Assembly: GCA_963842455.1 (NCBI GenBank)
Contig: CAWJHE010000005.1
Coordinates: 1 to 64,000, forward strand
Direction: 5' to 3'
Source: CAWJHE01 sp963842455
Lineage (GTDB): Bacteria > Chloroflexota > Anaerolineae > Anaerolineales > UBA4823
Length of the DNA stretch: 64,000 bases
The notes under the pieces were generated by a model, which saw only the letters and a list, made by a program, of their open reading frames with translations, was not told the DNA's origin and did not search any database. The position numbers and the translations under genes were made by a program. Below are positions 26,967 through 35,804 of this stretch, piece by piece; positions within the stretch are counted from its first letter, which is position 1; the number at the start of each line of letters is the position of its first letter.

Positions 26967-28130
26967 ATGGCTAAGCTTAGTGGGAATGCAGATAACAAGA
27001 TGAATATCGGAGCTGGCTTTGTCGCCTGGCTTGGGCGCATCTTCCTGGCGGTAGTGATTCCCTTGATTGCTTTCTTTGTGCTTTATGTTGGTTTTATCTT
27101 TCTGCGAGATAGCAACGCAGAAAGATGGGTCATCGCATCGGTTGCAATTATTTGGGGAGTTGGCGGTATAGCCCTTTTGTATTGGGTCTTCAATGGTTTG
27201 GTCGAGCGCTTGCCAGATGATTGGAGACAACGTCTTCAGCCTTTTGTGTTCGTCGGTCCTGCCATTGCAATCTTGCTATGGTACCTGGCATTTCCGGTTG
27301 CACGAACTTTTTGGCTGAGCCTGTTTGGCCGCGATGGTCCGCCTAGAGATGCTTCGTTCTTCGAAGCTTTGCAAAGCGATGCTTTTGTAGGTTTGAGCAA
27401 TTATGTATCCCTCTTCAGCGAACGATTACTGCAGGAAGCATTGCGCAATAACCTGATGTGGATTGTGTTCGGCAGTACCTTTTCCGTTGCTTTAGGATTG
27501 TTAGTGGCTGTTTTGGCTGATCGCAGCAAATTTGAAAAGGTTGCCAAATCCTTGATTTTCTTGCCCATGGCTATTTCTTTTGTGGGTGCAAGCGTAATAT
27601 GGAACTTCATGTATGAGGTGCAACCTGCAGAGCAGGCTCAAATTGGGTTATTAAATGCCATCACGGTTGCGTTGGGAGGTCAACCTCATGCTTGGGATAA
27701 GTGGGTTGCTATCGCACCTTGGAACAACCTTTTCTTGATTTTGATTGTCATCTGGCTGCAAGCAGGGTATTCCATGGTGCTATTTTCTGCAGCATTGAAA
27801 GGGGTTCCGGAGGAAATTCTTGAAGCGGCGCGCGTGGATAGCGCCAATGAAATCCAGGTTTTCTTCAAAATCATGATCCCGTATATTATGGGCACCATTA
27901 TCACTGTCTGGACCATGATCGTTATTTTCACACTGAAGATTTTTGATGTGGTTTGGGTGATGACAGGCGGACAATTTGGCACGCATGTGATCGCCACACA
28001 GTTTTATCGCCAATCCTTCACTGCACGTAATTCGGGAATAGGCTCAGCCATTGCAATCATCTTGCTGATTACGGTGGTCCCAGTGATGATTTATAACCTG
28101 AGACAGTTCAAACAGACGGAGGCTTTCTAA
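26967..28130 (+). CDS. Alpha-glucoside ABC transporter permease, AglF/MalF type
   Basis: 387-residue inner-membrane permease with seven to eight helices. The ATPase-coupling EAA loop is KGVPEEILEAARVDSANEIQ near residue 275. The N-terminal 90 residues with two extra helices are typical of AglF/MalF-type subunits. GGAGA lies six bases upstream of the ATG. One base separates it from the partner permease. Confidence 0.9.
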   Translation: MAKLSGNADNKMNIGAGFVAWLGRIFLAVVIPLIAFFVLYVGFIFLRDSNAERWVIASVAIIWGVGGIALLYWVFNGLVERLPDDWRQRLQPFVFVGPAIAILLWYLAFPVARTFWLSLFGRDGPPRDASFFEALQSDAFVGLSNYVSLFSERLLQEALRNNLMWIVFGSTFSVALGLLVAVLADRSKFEKVAKSLIFLPMAISFVGASVIWNFMYEVQPAEQAQIGLLNAITVALGGQPHAWDKWVAIAPWNNLFLILIVIWLQAGYSMVLFSAALKGVPEEILEAARVDSANEIQVFFKIMIPYIMGTIITVWTMIVIFTLKIFDVVWVMTGGQFGTHVIATQFYRQSFTARNSGIGSAIAIILLITVVPVMIYNLRQFKQTEAF

Positions 28131-28131
28131 G

Positions 28132-29229
28132 ATGAAGAAGCAACGTTGGACTGGTGCATTTGTTGTTAATGGCGTCTTGTTACTACTTGTGATCATGTGG
28201 AGCGTCCCGACCTTAGGTCTCCTCATTTCATCATTTCGAACACGTACAGATTTGCAGACCTCCGGATGGTGGACTGTTTTGCCTCACCGTGACTGGGAGA
28301 CCGTGGAAGAACTTAACCCAGTAGAGCTTGGGTTGAATGCGGATGATGTCATGTCAGTCGCTGGAGTCCAGGGCACTTTCGAAGAATTGCGTGCAGGTAT
28401 CATGTCGCCAGATGGGGATACACGCGTTAGCTGGATTGGCAATAAACGCTTGGGAAAAATCGAAGTTCAAAAACAGGTTTGGACCACAAATCTGGATTTT
28501 ACGCTGGATAATTACAGGCAAATTTTGACTGCCCGAAACGTGGAAATTGTGAATGAAGATGGTTCAGTGGAAACCATTCCCGGCCAAAATATGACACAGG
28601 CATTCATTAATAGCCTGGCTGTTACGATCCCGTCCACAATTATTCCTATTTTGATTGCAGCTTTTGCCGCATACGCTTTTGCATGGATGAATTTCCCCGG
28701 AAGACGGACATTGTTTATCATGATCATTGGACTTTTGGTTGTACCGTTGCAGATAGCCCTGGTTCCAATCTTGCGTGACTACAACACCTTGGGATTGAAT
28801 GGAACTTTCTTGGGTGTCTGGCTAGCGCATACGGGTTTTGGATTGGCCCAGGCGACTTATCTACTCTACAATTACATCAGTACCCTGCCGCGTGAAACGA
28901 TGGAGTCCGCCTTTATTGATGGGGCTTCTCCATTCACTGTGTTCACCAAACTGGTATTGCCCCTTTCTGTTCCAGCTTTAGCTGCTTTTGCGATTTTCCA
29001 ATTCCTTTGGGTGTGGAACGATTATTTGGTGGCGCTCACCTTTTTAGGCGTCGATCCGTCTTACAAGGTTGTCACACAGCGCTTGGCTGATCTGACCGGC
29101 ACTTTTGGTAACGACTGGCATTTGTTAACCGCCGGCGCTTTTGTTACCATGATCTTACCTATGCTGGTCTTCTTTGGCTTGCAACGTTATTTTGTGCGCG
29201 GTCTGTTGGCCGGTTCGGTAAAAGGGTAA
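28132..29229 (+). CDS. Alpha-glucoside ABC transporter permease, AglG type
   Basis: 365 residues. EAA loop: RETMESAFIDGASPFTVF. It carries a large extracytoplasmic insertion (about residues 35-145, from RTRTDLQTSGWW to NMTQAFINS) between the first two helices, a known mark of AglG-type alpha-glucoside permeases as opposed to MalG. No ATP-binding subunit follows, so a shared MsmK/MalK-type ATPase elsewhere must energise the importer. Confidence 0.9.
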   Translation: MKKQRWTGAFVVNGVLLLLVIMWSVPTLGLLISSFRTRTDLQTSGWWTVLPHRDWETVEELNPVELGLNADDVMSVAGVQGTFEELRAGIMSPDGDTRVSWIGNKRLGKIEVQKQVWTTNLDFTLDNYRQILTARNVEIVNEDGSVETIPGQNMTQAFINSLAVTIPSTIIPILIAAFAAYAFAWMNFPGRRTLFIMIIGLLVVPLQIALVPILRDYNTLGLNGTFLGVWLAHTGFGLAQATYLLYNYISTLPRETMESAFIDGASPFTVFTKLVLPLSVPALAAFAIFQFLWVWNDYLVALTFLGVDPSYKVVTQRLADLTGTFGNDWHLLTAGAFVTMILPMLVFFGLQRYFVRGLLAGSVKG

Positions 29230-29494
29230 CTCCAATAAACCTGGCGCTTAAGCAACCCAAAGCTGAGGCGCCAGATCACATCCTTCTGGGTGTTTCCATA
29301 AAAAACATTCAATGGTTTGGAATTGCTTCGGATGGAAGAATTTAAGCTTTGTCAAGACATAGGTGCCTAGACACCTTTTAGAATTCATAGCTTCATTAAA
29401 GTCATAGAATATTTCAAGCCACAAAGGTTATCATTGTTTTCTTTCAATGACTTGCGAAATATTCGTGGTTTGGTTTTTTTACTTTCAGATTGAA

Positions 29495-30004
29495 ATGTCG
29501 ACCACAAGAATACATTCTTTTGATTGGGCTTTCTGGTTTCAATGGATGATGGCAACCACTTCTGGATGGATTCTAGGCAGATTTCTTTTGCCCAATTTGT
29601 CGATGGTTGTAATTGGTATCGGAATCGGAGTACTTCAATTCTTTGTTTTGCAATATAAGATTCAGCAAGCCTGGCGCTGGATTGTGGCCACTATATTGGG
29701 GTGGATAATCGGAGCAACGCTAACTTGGATGTTTGTGCAAGATGGAGATGATTTTCTTGCAGGACTGATTATTGGGTTATCATTGGGCGTTGCGCAGTGG
29801 ATAATCCTAAGGCAAGAGGTTCAATGGCCTGCCTGGTGGATTGTGATAAGCATTGTGGGCTGGACGACAGGCATTGGATTATTGCCAGGAATTTTCCTGA
29901 CTGGAGTGATGGCTGGCGCTATAACCGGTATTGCGATCGAATTGTTGTTGCGGTTTCCTAAGCCAATCTTAGAAGCAATACCAGGTTCGAAGAAATTAGA
30001 TTAG
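29495..30004 (+). CDS. Small polytopic membrane protein with internal repeats
   Basis: 169 residues, about six helices. Repeating elements G-W-x-x-G, G-x-x-x-G-x-x-Q-x-x-x-L and W-W/R-W-I-V (LQFFVLQYKIQQAWRWIVAT, then AQWIILRQEVQWPAWWIVIS) indicate two or three related hairpins, seen in uncharacterised cyanobacterial and Chloroflexota proteins. Start uncertain: neither 29495 nor the upstream ATG at 29447 has a Shine-Dalgarno. Located between the importer and trehalose synthase genes; no evident link to sugar use. Confidence 0.65.
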   Translation: MSTTRIHSFDWAFWFQWMMATTSGWILGRFLLPNLSMVVIGIGIGVLQFFVLQYKIQQAWRWIVATILGWIIGATLTWMFVQDGDDFLAGLIIGLSLGVAQWIILRQEVQWPAWWIVISIVGWTTGIGLLPGIFLTGVMAGAITGIAIELLLRFPKPILEAIPGSKKLD

Positions 30005-30080
30005 CCTATTCAAGGCTAATTCTTAAATTACAACCAGCCAGATGAAAGAATATAAAAAAACAATTACACAGGAACTTAGA

Positions 30081-31718
30081 ATGAGATCGAGTAGCTTATG
30101 GTATAAGAACGCTGTTTTTTATCAAGTATATGTACGTGCATATTTTGATAGCAATGGTGATGGTCATGGAGACATCCAAGGGGTGACCCAAAAATTGGAT
30201 TATTTACAGGATCTAGGGATTGATTGTATCTGGTTGATGCCTGTTTACCCTTCACCATTGAAAGATGACGGTTATGATATTGCAGATTATTATGGTGTAC
30301 TTAGAGAATATGGAAGCATTGATGATCTGAGAGAATTGGTAGAAGCAGCACACCAGAGAGGCATATACGTAATAACTGATTTGGTCCTAAATCACACATC
30401 GGATCAACATCCCTGGTTCCAAGCTGCACGAAGCAACCGCCAATCACCTTATCGGGATTATTATGTCTGGAGTGATACAGACCAGAAATACAGCCAGGCA
30501 CGTGTGATTTTCATTGATACACTTAAATCGAATTGGACCTGGGATGAGCAAGCAGGCCAGTATTTTTGGCATCGTTTCTATAGCTCACAGCCCGATTTGA
30601 ACTACGATAATCCTGCAGTGCAAGCTGAAATGGAGAATGTCGCCCGGTTCTGGCTAGACATCGGTGTGGATGGCTTCCGTGCGGATGCTGTACCATACCT
30701 GTTTGAGCGAGAAGGCACTATTTGCGAAAATCTTCCTGAGACACATGTCTATTTGAAAAAGCTGCGTCGTTTATTTGATCAACATTATCCCGACAAAATC
30801 TTATTGTGTGAAGCGAACCAGTGGCCGGAAGATGTGCGTCCTTATTTTGGAGATGGCGACGAATTTCACATGGGCTTTCATTTCCCAGTGATGCCACGTA
30901 TTTATATGGCGCTTCGCAAAGGGGATCGAGAGCCGCTGGAGTGGATACTGAACCGGACTCCAGAAATCCCGGAAAATTGTCAATGGTGCGTTTTCTTGAG
31001 AAACCATGATGAATTGACCCTGGAAATGGTTACAGAAGATGAGCGGCAGTGGATGTGGTCTGAATATGCACCGGAACAACGTATGCGCCTCAACCTGGGT
31101 ATACGCAGAAGGCTAGCCCCCTTGCTGGATAATGATCTCCGCAAACTTGCATTGGCAAACTCACTATTATTTACCCTGCCTGGATCGCCGATCATTTATT
31201 ACGGGGATGAAATTGGTATGGGGGAAAATATCTGGCTGCCTGATCGAAATGGAGTCCGGACGCCGATGCAATGGTCTGATGAGAAAAATGCGGGTTTTTC
31301 AGCGGCTGATCCTGAAGCCTTGTATGCTCCGTTGATTTCGAATGAGGCTTATCATTGGCGACAAGTCAATGTTGACGCGCAAAAACGAGATCCCAGTTCG
31401 CTTTGGAATATGATCCGGAAAATGATCTCTATTCGGAAAACAAACCCTGTATTTGGTCATGGAAAGTTGGCTTGGGTGAAGACTAGGGACACGGGGATTG
31501 CGGCTTACTGGCGGTTTGACCAGGATCATCACATCTTGGTGATCAACAATTTAACCGACCAGGTAACACGCGTTTTGATACCCGACCAACCATTTGATGT
31601 ACTTGATTTTTCCGACATGCATCGCGAATCGGAGATTCGAATACAACCGGATGAACAATGGTCTGTTGAATTAGGTCCTTTTGAATATCGATGGTTGAAG
31701 GCGTCGATAAGGAAATGA
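30081..31718 (+). CDS. treS: Maltose alpha-D-glucosyltransferase (trehalose synthase)
   Basis: 545-residue GH13 enzyme that interconverts maltose and trehalose. Hallmarks: WYKNAVFYQVYVRAYFDSNG, LPVYPSP-type loop (LMPVYPSPLKDDGYD), DLVLNHTSDQHPWF. Catalytic residues: nucleophile Asp202 in GFRADAVPYL, acid/base Glu244 in LLCEANQWPED, Asp310 in FLRNHDEL. The segments NLGIRRRLAPLLDND and GVRTPMQWS mark TreS rather than plain alpha-glucosidase. No fused maltokinase domain. ATG 30081 has AGGAA upstream; ATG 30042 has none. Its stop overlaps the next gene's start (ATGA). Confidence 0.92.
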   Translation: MRSSSLWYKNAVFYQVYVRAYFDSNGDGHGDIQGVTQKLDYLQDLGIDCIWLMPVYPSPLKDDGYDIADYYGVLREYGSIDDLRELVEAAHQRGIYVITDLVLNHTSDQHPWFQAARSNRQSPYRDYYVWSDTDQKYSQARVIFIDTLKSNWTWDEQAGQYFWHRFYSSQPDLNYDNPAVQAEMENVARFWLDIGVDGFRADAVPYLFEREGTICENLPETHVYLKKLRRLFDQHYPDKILLCEANQWPEDVRPYFGDGDEFHMGFHFPVMPRIYMALRKGDREPLEWILNRTPEIPENCQWCVFLRNHDELTLEMVTEDERQWMWSEYAPEQRMRLNLGIRRRLAPLLDNDLRKLALANSLLFTLPGSPIIYYGDEIGMGENIWLPDRNGVRTPMQWSDEKNAGFSAADPEALYAPLISNEAYHWRQVNVDAQKRDPSSLWNMIRKMISIRKTNPVFGHGKLAWVKTRDTGIAAYWRFDQDHHILVINNLTDQVTRVLIPDQPFDVLDFSDMHRESEIRIQPDEQWSVELGPFEYRWLKASIRK

Positions 31719-32728
31719 AATCAGCTACAATTCGCGACGTTGCCAGGAAAGCAGGAGTAGGATTAGGGACTGTATCACGTGTCTTAAATAATAGCCCATT
31801 TGTATCTGAGGCGACTCGCGAAAGGGTCAGGGTTGTTATTGATGATTTGCACTATGTTCCGAATGTCACCGCTCGCCGTTTGTCGCTTGGGAAAACATTA
31901 ACCATTGCGGTAATTGTTCCTTTTTTTACCAGGCCATCTTTCATTGAACGGTTACGAGGAATTGAGCATACCCTGACTGAAAGTGATTATGACCTGATTA
32001 TTTATAATGTTGAGACGGTCAAGCGGCGCGATGAATGTATGCGAGAAATTCCCCATAGAGATCTGGCAGATGGTGTCTTGATTCTCTCTCTATCGCCCCA
32101 GGATGATGATATTCCCTACCTGGAACGAGCAGATGTCCCAATCGTATTAGTGGATGCCAATCATAACTCACTGGCTGCGCTAAATCGGGTCATTGTAAAT
32201 GATGTAGATGGCGGGGAAAAAGCCACACAACACCTGATTGATCTTGGCCACCGTAAGATTGGTTACATCAGCGATTATTTGGAAGACCCATTCAATTTCA
32301 CATCGAGTTATGATCGTTTTTTGGGATATTGCCAGGCATTAAGTAGGGCGGGCATTAATTTTCGGCCTGAATTCCATGCGCAGGGAAGTCATGGCCGCTT
32401 TGAAGCAAGGATGTTAGCTTCTCAGATGTTGAAATTGGAGGATCGACCAACTGCCATCTTTGCTGCCAGTGATACCCAAGCCATGGGAGTGGTAGAGGCA
32501 GCGCGAGAACTCGGGTTAAAAATTCCTGAAGACTTATCGATTATTGGATATGATGATATAGAAGTAGCCGAATACCTGGGCTTGACCACTATTCGCCAGA
32601 TGTTATACGAGTCTGGACAGCGTGGAGTCGAATTATTGCTCAACACAATTGAGAGCAAGCCCGTTGTTCCTGTTTGTGAAATTATGCCAACTGAACTTGT
32701 TGTCCGGCGAACAACTTCACCCGTTTAA
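31715..32728 (+). CDS. LacI-family transcriptional regulator, second copy
   Basis: 337 residues. HTH: ATIRDVARKAGVGLGTVSRVLNN; hinge: YVPNVTARRLSLGKT; effector domain with TIAVIVPFFTRPSFIERLRG and GYDDIEVAEYLGLTTI. The start overlaps the treS stop by four bases, so the regulator is translationally coupled to an enzyme gene inside the operon it presumably controls. Effector probably a sugar of the sucrose/trehalose pathway (inference). No operator matching O1 or O2 was seen before treS. Confidence 0.9.
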   Translation: MKSATIRDVARKAGVGLGTVSRVLNNSPFVSEATRERVRVVIDDLHYVPNVTARRLSLGKTLTIAVIVPFFTRPSFIERLRGIEHTLTESDYDLIIYNVETVKRRDECMREIPHRDLADGVLILSLSPQDDDIPYLERADVPIVLVDANHNSLAALNRVIVNDVDGGEKATQHLIDLGHRKIGYISDYLEDPFNFTSSYDRFLGYCQALSRAGINFRPEFHAQGSHGRFEARMLASQMLKLEDRPTAIFAASDTQAMGVVEAARELGLKIPEDLSIIGYDDIEVAEYLGLTTIRQMLYESGQRGVELLLNTIESKPVVPVCEIMPTELVVRRTTSPV

Positions 32729-32759
32729 ATAGATATTGCTATCAAATTTGGAGATAAAT

Positions 32760-33668
32760 ATGAGTGGCGATATAGTTGGAGCAATTGAAGCTGGTGGAAC
32801 CAAGTTTGTTTGTGCCTTAGGAAGTGGTCCACAGGATGTCCGGGAACTCACCCATTTTCCAACCACTAATCCTGAAGAGACAATCTCTCGGGCTGTGCAT
32901 TTCTTTCAAGACAATCTCAAGAGTGGAGAGCAGCTTAAGGCAATTGGGATCGCCTCATTTGGCCCATTGGATCCTGATCTAAAATCACCTACATATGGTT
33001 TTATTACAGCCACGCCTAAACCGGGATGGTCGAATTTTGATTTTGTTGGCGCAGTTCAAAAATCTTTTTCTGTACCGGTAAGTTTTGATACGGATGTAAA
33101 TGGCGCCGCATTAGGGGAGTGGAGATGGGGGAATGCCCAAGGCTTGGATACTTTCATTTACATGACGATTGGCACTGGAATTGGAGGCGGTGGTTTATCG
33201 AACGGCAAGTTGATGCATGGTTTAATCCACCCTGAAATGGGGCATATCCCTTTGCCGCACGATTGGAAGCTGGATCCATTTCCGGGAGCATGTCCTTTTC
33301 ATGGAGATTGTCTTGAAGGCATGGCGGCTGGACCGGCTTTGGAGAAACGGTGGGGGAATAGGGCTGAGAATTTCCCGGCTGACCACCCGGCATGGGATTT
33401 GGAAGCACATTACCTGGCCGTTGGTTTGGTTAGTCTGATCTGCTCCCTTTCTCCACAGAGAATCATCCTGGGTGGAGGAGTTATGCAGCAGGCACATCTT
33501 TTCCAGATGGTTCGAGAAAAAGTTGTAAGATACTTGAATGGCTACGTTCAGTCTCCATTAATTTTAGAAAAAATTGATCAGTATATTGTTCCTCCTGCGT
33601 TAGGTTCTCGGGCTGGCGTATTAGGCGCTTTGGCTTTGGCGCAGCAAGCGATGCATCGAATCAATTAA
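32760..33668 (+). CDS. ROK-family fructokinase
   Basis: 302 residues. ATP site AIEAGGTKFVCALG, substrate segment DTDVNGAALGEWRWG, the IGTGIGGG motif and the ROK zinc site HPEMGH followed by CPFHGDCLEGMAAGPA. The zinc arrangement and the FGPLD, TPKPGW segments match bacterial ROK fructokinases. It would phosphorylate the fructose released by the amylosucrase encoded directly downstream. GGAGAT lies five bases before the ATG. Confidence 0.88.
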   Translation: MSGDIVGAIEAGGTKFVCALGSGPQDVRELTHFPTTNPEETISRAVHFFQDNLKSGEQLKAIGIASFGPLDPDLKSPTYGFITATPKPGWSNFDFVGAVQKSFSVPVSFDTDVNGAALGEWRWGNAQGLDTFIYMTIGTGIGGGGLSNGKLMHGLIHPEMGHIPLPHDWKLDPFPGACPFHGDCLEGMAAGPALEKRWGNRAENFPADHPAWDLEAHYLAVGLVSLICSLSPQRIILGGGVMQQAHLFQMVREKVVRYLNGYVQSPLILEKIDQYIVPPALGSRAGVLGALALAQQAMHRIN

Positions 33669-33686
33669 GGTTTGTTGGAAAATACT

Positions 33687-35648
33687 ATGTTTGAAGATCA
33701 CCTGGCTAACCAAAAGAAAATAAATATTTCTCTGGCTCGGTTGCTGCCGCGCTTGCAGGACCAATATGCCAAAATACTAAGCAAAACGAGTACGGAGACT
33801 GAAGACGCAGGATGGGAACCATTCCGTGACCGTCTAATAGAACATTTTCCTCGCCTATTCACATTGTATTATCAGCTTTATGCTCAGAATTATGATTTTT
33901 TCTATCATCTAGAAGATCTATTGCTCCGGTTAATGAAATCATGGTTAGATCGTTCTGCAGAATTGAAAGTCCTAGACAACCATCGCGAAAATTTTCCAGA
34001 TTGGTTTCAGTCGGAGAAAATGGTTGGGGGAGTTTGTTATGTTGATCTTTTTGCCGGTGATTTATCAGGAATTCGATCGAAAATTCCGTATTTCAAGGAA
34101 TTAGGATTAAATTATTTACATCTTATGCCATTGTTCAAAGTTCCAGCTGGGGAAAATGATGGCGGCTATGCGGTTAGCAGTTACCGTGATGTCGATCCGA
34201 GATTGGGAACAATGGATGAGTTAAGAAAATTATCTAACGAATTGAGAGAATCTGGGATTAGCCTGGTATTGGATCTGGTTTTTAATCACACGTCTGATGA
34301 ACATGAATGGGCAAGGAAAGCCCTGGATGGGGATGAATATTACCAGGCATTTTATCGTATGTTTCCCGATCGAAGCATGCCAGATGCTTACGAGCGAAAT
34401 ATGCGTGAAATATTTCCGGATGAACATCCAGGCGCGTTTACATATCGTCCGGAAATCCGGCACTGGGTTTGGACCACCTTTCATTCCTACCAATGGGATC
34501 TAAATTATGCCAACCCTGCTGTGTTCAACCATATGGCAGATGAAATGCTTTACCTGGCAAATGTTGGAGTAGAAGTTCTCAGGTTAGATGCAGTCGCCTT
34601 TATTTGGAAGCAGCTTGGGACAGGTTCCGAAAATTTGCCAGAGGCGCATTTGTTAATCCAGGCTTTTAACGCTGTGGCTCGTATTGCTGCCCCATCTTTG
34701 ATGTTTAAATCTGAAGCGATTGTCCATCCTGATGAAGTCGTTAAATATATCCGGCCGGATGAATGTCAGTTATCCTATAATCCATTGGTCATGTCATTAA
34801 TGTGGAATTCGCTAGCGACGAGAGAAGTTCAATTACTCGATCAGGCTCTGCGCGAACGATTCAAGATTCCGGTCGACTGTGCATGGGTAAATTACATTCG
34901 CTGTCATGATGATATTGGCTGGACATTTTCGGATGAAGATGCTTCTCGACTGGGGATCAATGGTTATGATCACCGGAAGTTCCTGAATGACTTCTATACC
35001 GGGCGATTCGAAGGCAGTTTTGCCAGAGGTTTGCCTTTTCAGGAGAATCCTAAAACTGGGGATGCACGTATTTCCGGTACTTGTGCATCTTTGGCTGGGT
35101 TGGAAAAAGCCCTGGATTGCGAAACAGAATGGGAAGTAGAGCTGGCTATCCGGCGTATACTTTTGCTGCATGGTGTCATGATGACTTTGGGGGGAATACC
35201 TCTCATTTACTTAGGAGATGAGACCGGTGTGTTGAATGATTACAAGTATCGAAAAGATCCAGCGAAAGCGCATGATAGCCGTTGGGTGCATCGCCCAGCC
35301 ACCAATTGGGATGAGGTAGAATTGCGAAATGACCTTACTTCTATTCAGGGGCGAATCTTCCAAGCTTTAAGCAAATTCATTGAAATGCGAAAATCTACAG
35401 TCTGTTTATCCGGTCATGAAATGCAGGTGATGAATACGGGCAATAACCATGTATTAGGGTTTCTTCGCATTTCGGAAAATCGTCGAGCTATTATTCTGGC
35501 AAATTTTTCCGAAGCGGAGCAGCATTTACAAGGTAATTTATTGCGTATTTATGGAATAGCACCATCCTTCACTGATCTGATAACTAAACAACGGATAGCA
35601 GCACAGGAGATCATTTTGGCGCCTTACCAGTTGCTATGCCTGGTTTAA
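33687..35648 (+). CDS. Amylosucrase (GH13_4)
   Basis: 653-residue transglucosidase that builds an alpha-1,4-glucan from sucrose and releases fructose. The all-helical N-domain (residues 1-100) precedes VGGVCYVDLFAGDLSGI, typical of the family. Catalytic residues: Asp301 in LRLDAVAFIWKQ, Glu343 in FKSEAIVHP, Asp408 in IRCHDDIGW. Additional family marks: SYQWDLNYANP and ISGTCASLAGLE. ATG 33687 is chosen with weak GGAA upstream; an in-frame TTG at 33672 is possible. Alternatively a sucrose hydrolase of the same subfamily. Confidence 0.9.
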   Translation: MFEDHLANQKKINISLARLLPRLQDQYAKILSKTSTETEDAGWEPFRDRLIEHFPRLFTLYYQLYAQNYDFFYHLEDLLLRLMKSWLDRSAELKVLDNHRENFPDWFQSEKMVGGVCYVDLFAGDLSGIRSKIPYFKELGLNYLHLMPLFKVPAGENDGGYAVSSYRDVDPRLGTMDELRKLSNELRESGISLVLDLVFNHTSDEHEWARKALDGDEYYQAFYRMFPDRSMPDAYERNMREIFPDEHPGAFTYRPEIRHWVWTTFHSYQWDLNYANPAVFNHMADEMLYLANVGVEVLRLDAVAFIWKQLGTGSENLPEAHLLIQAFNAVARIAAPSLMFKSEAIVHPDEVVKYIRPDECQLSYNPLVMSLMWNSLATREVQLLDQALRERFKIPVDCAWVNYIRCHDDIGWTFSDEDASRLGINGYDHRKFLNDFYTGRFEGSFARGLPFQENPKTGDARISGTCASLAGLEKALDCETEWEVELAIRRILLLHGVMMTLGGIPLIYLGDETGVLNDYKYRKDPAKAHDSRWVHRPATNWDEVELRNDLTSIQGRIFQALSKFIEMRKSTVCLSGHEMQVMNTGNNHVLGFLRISENRRAIILANFSEAEQHLQGNLLRIYGIAPSFTDLITKQRIAAQEIILAPYQLLCLV

Positions 35649-35804
35649 TGGAAGATATCAGCTTTTTTGGCAAAAATCATGAAATAAAAGTGATCTTCTG
35701 CTTAATGCATACAGGATACCTATCCATTGTCAATTTGTCTGATATCTGTCACAATTAACCCGATGTTAAAAAAAGTGAAAATAATCTAGGAAAGGGCCAA
35801 TACG

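Noticed and set aside
29361..29380. Small hairpin (AGGTG/CACCT followed by TTTTA) after the ABC importer as terminator
   Set aside because: Only a five-bp stem 130 bases past the gene; too weak to list.
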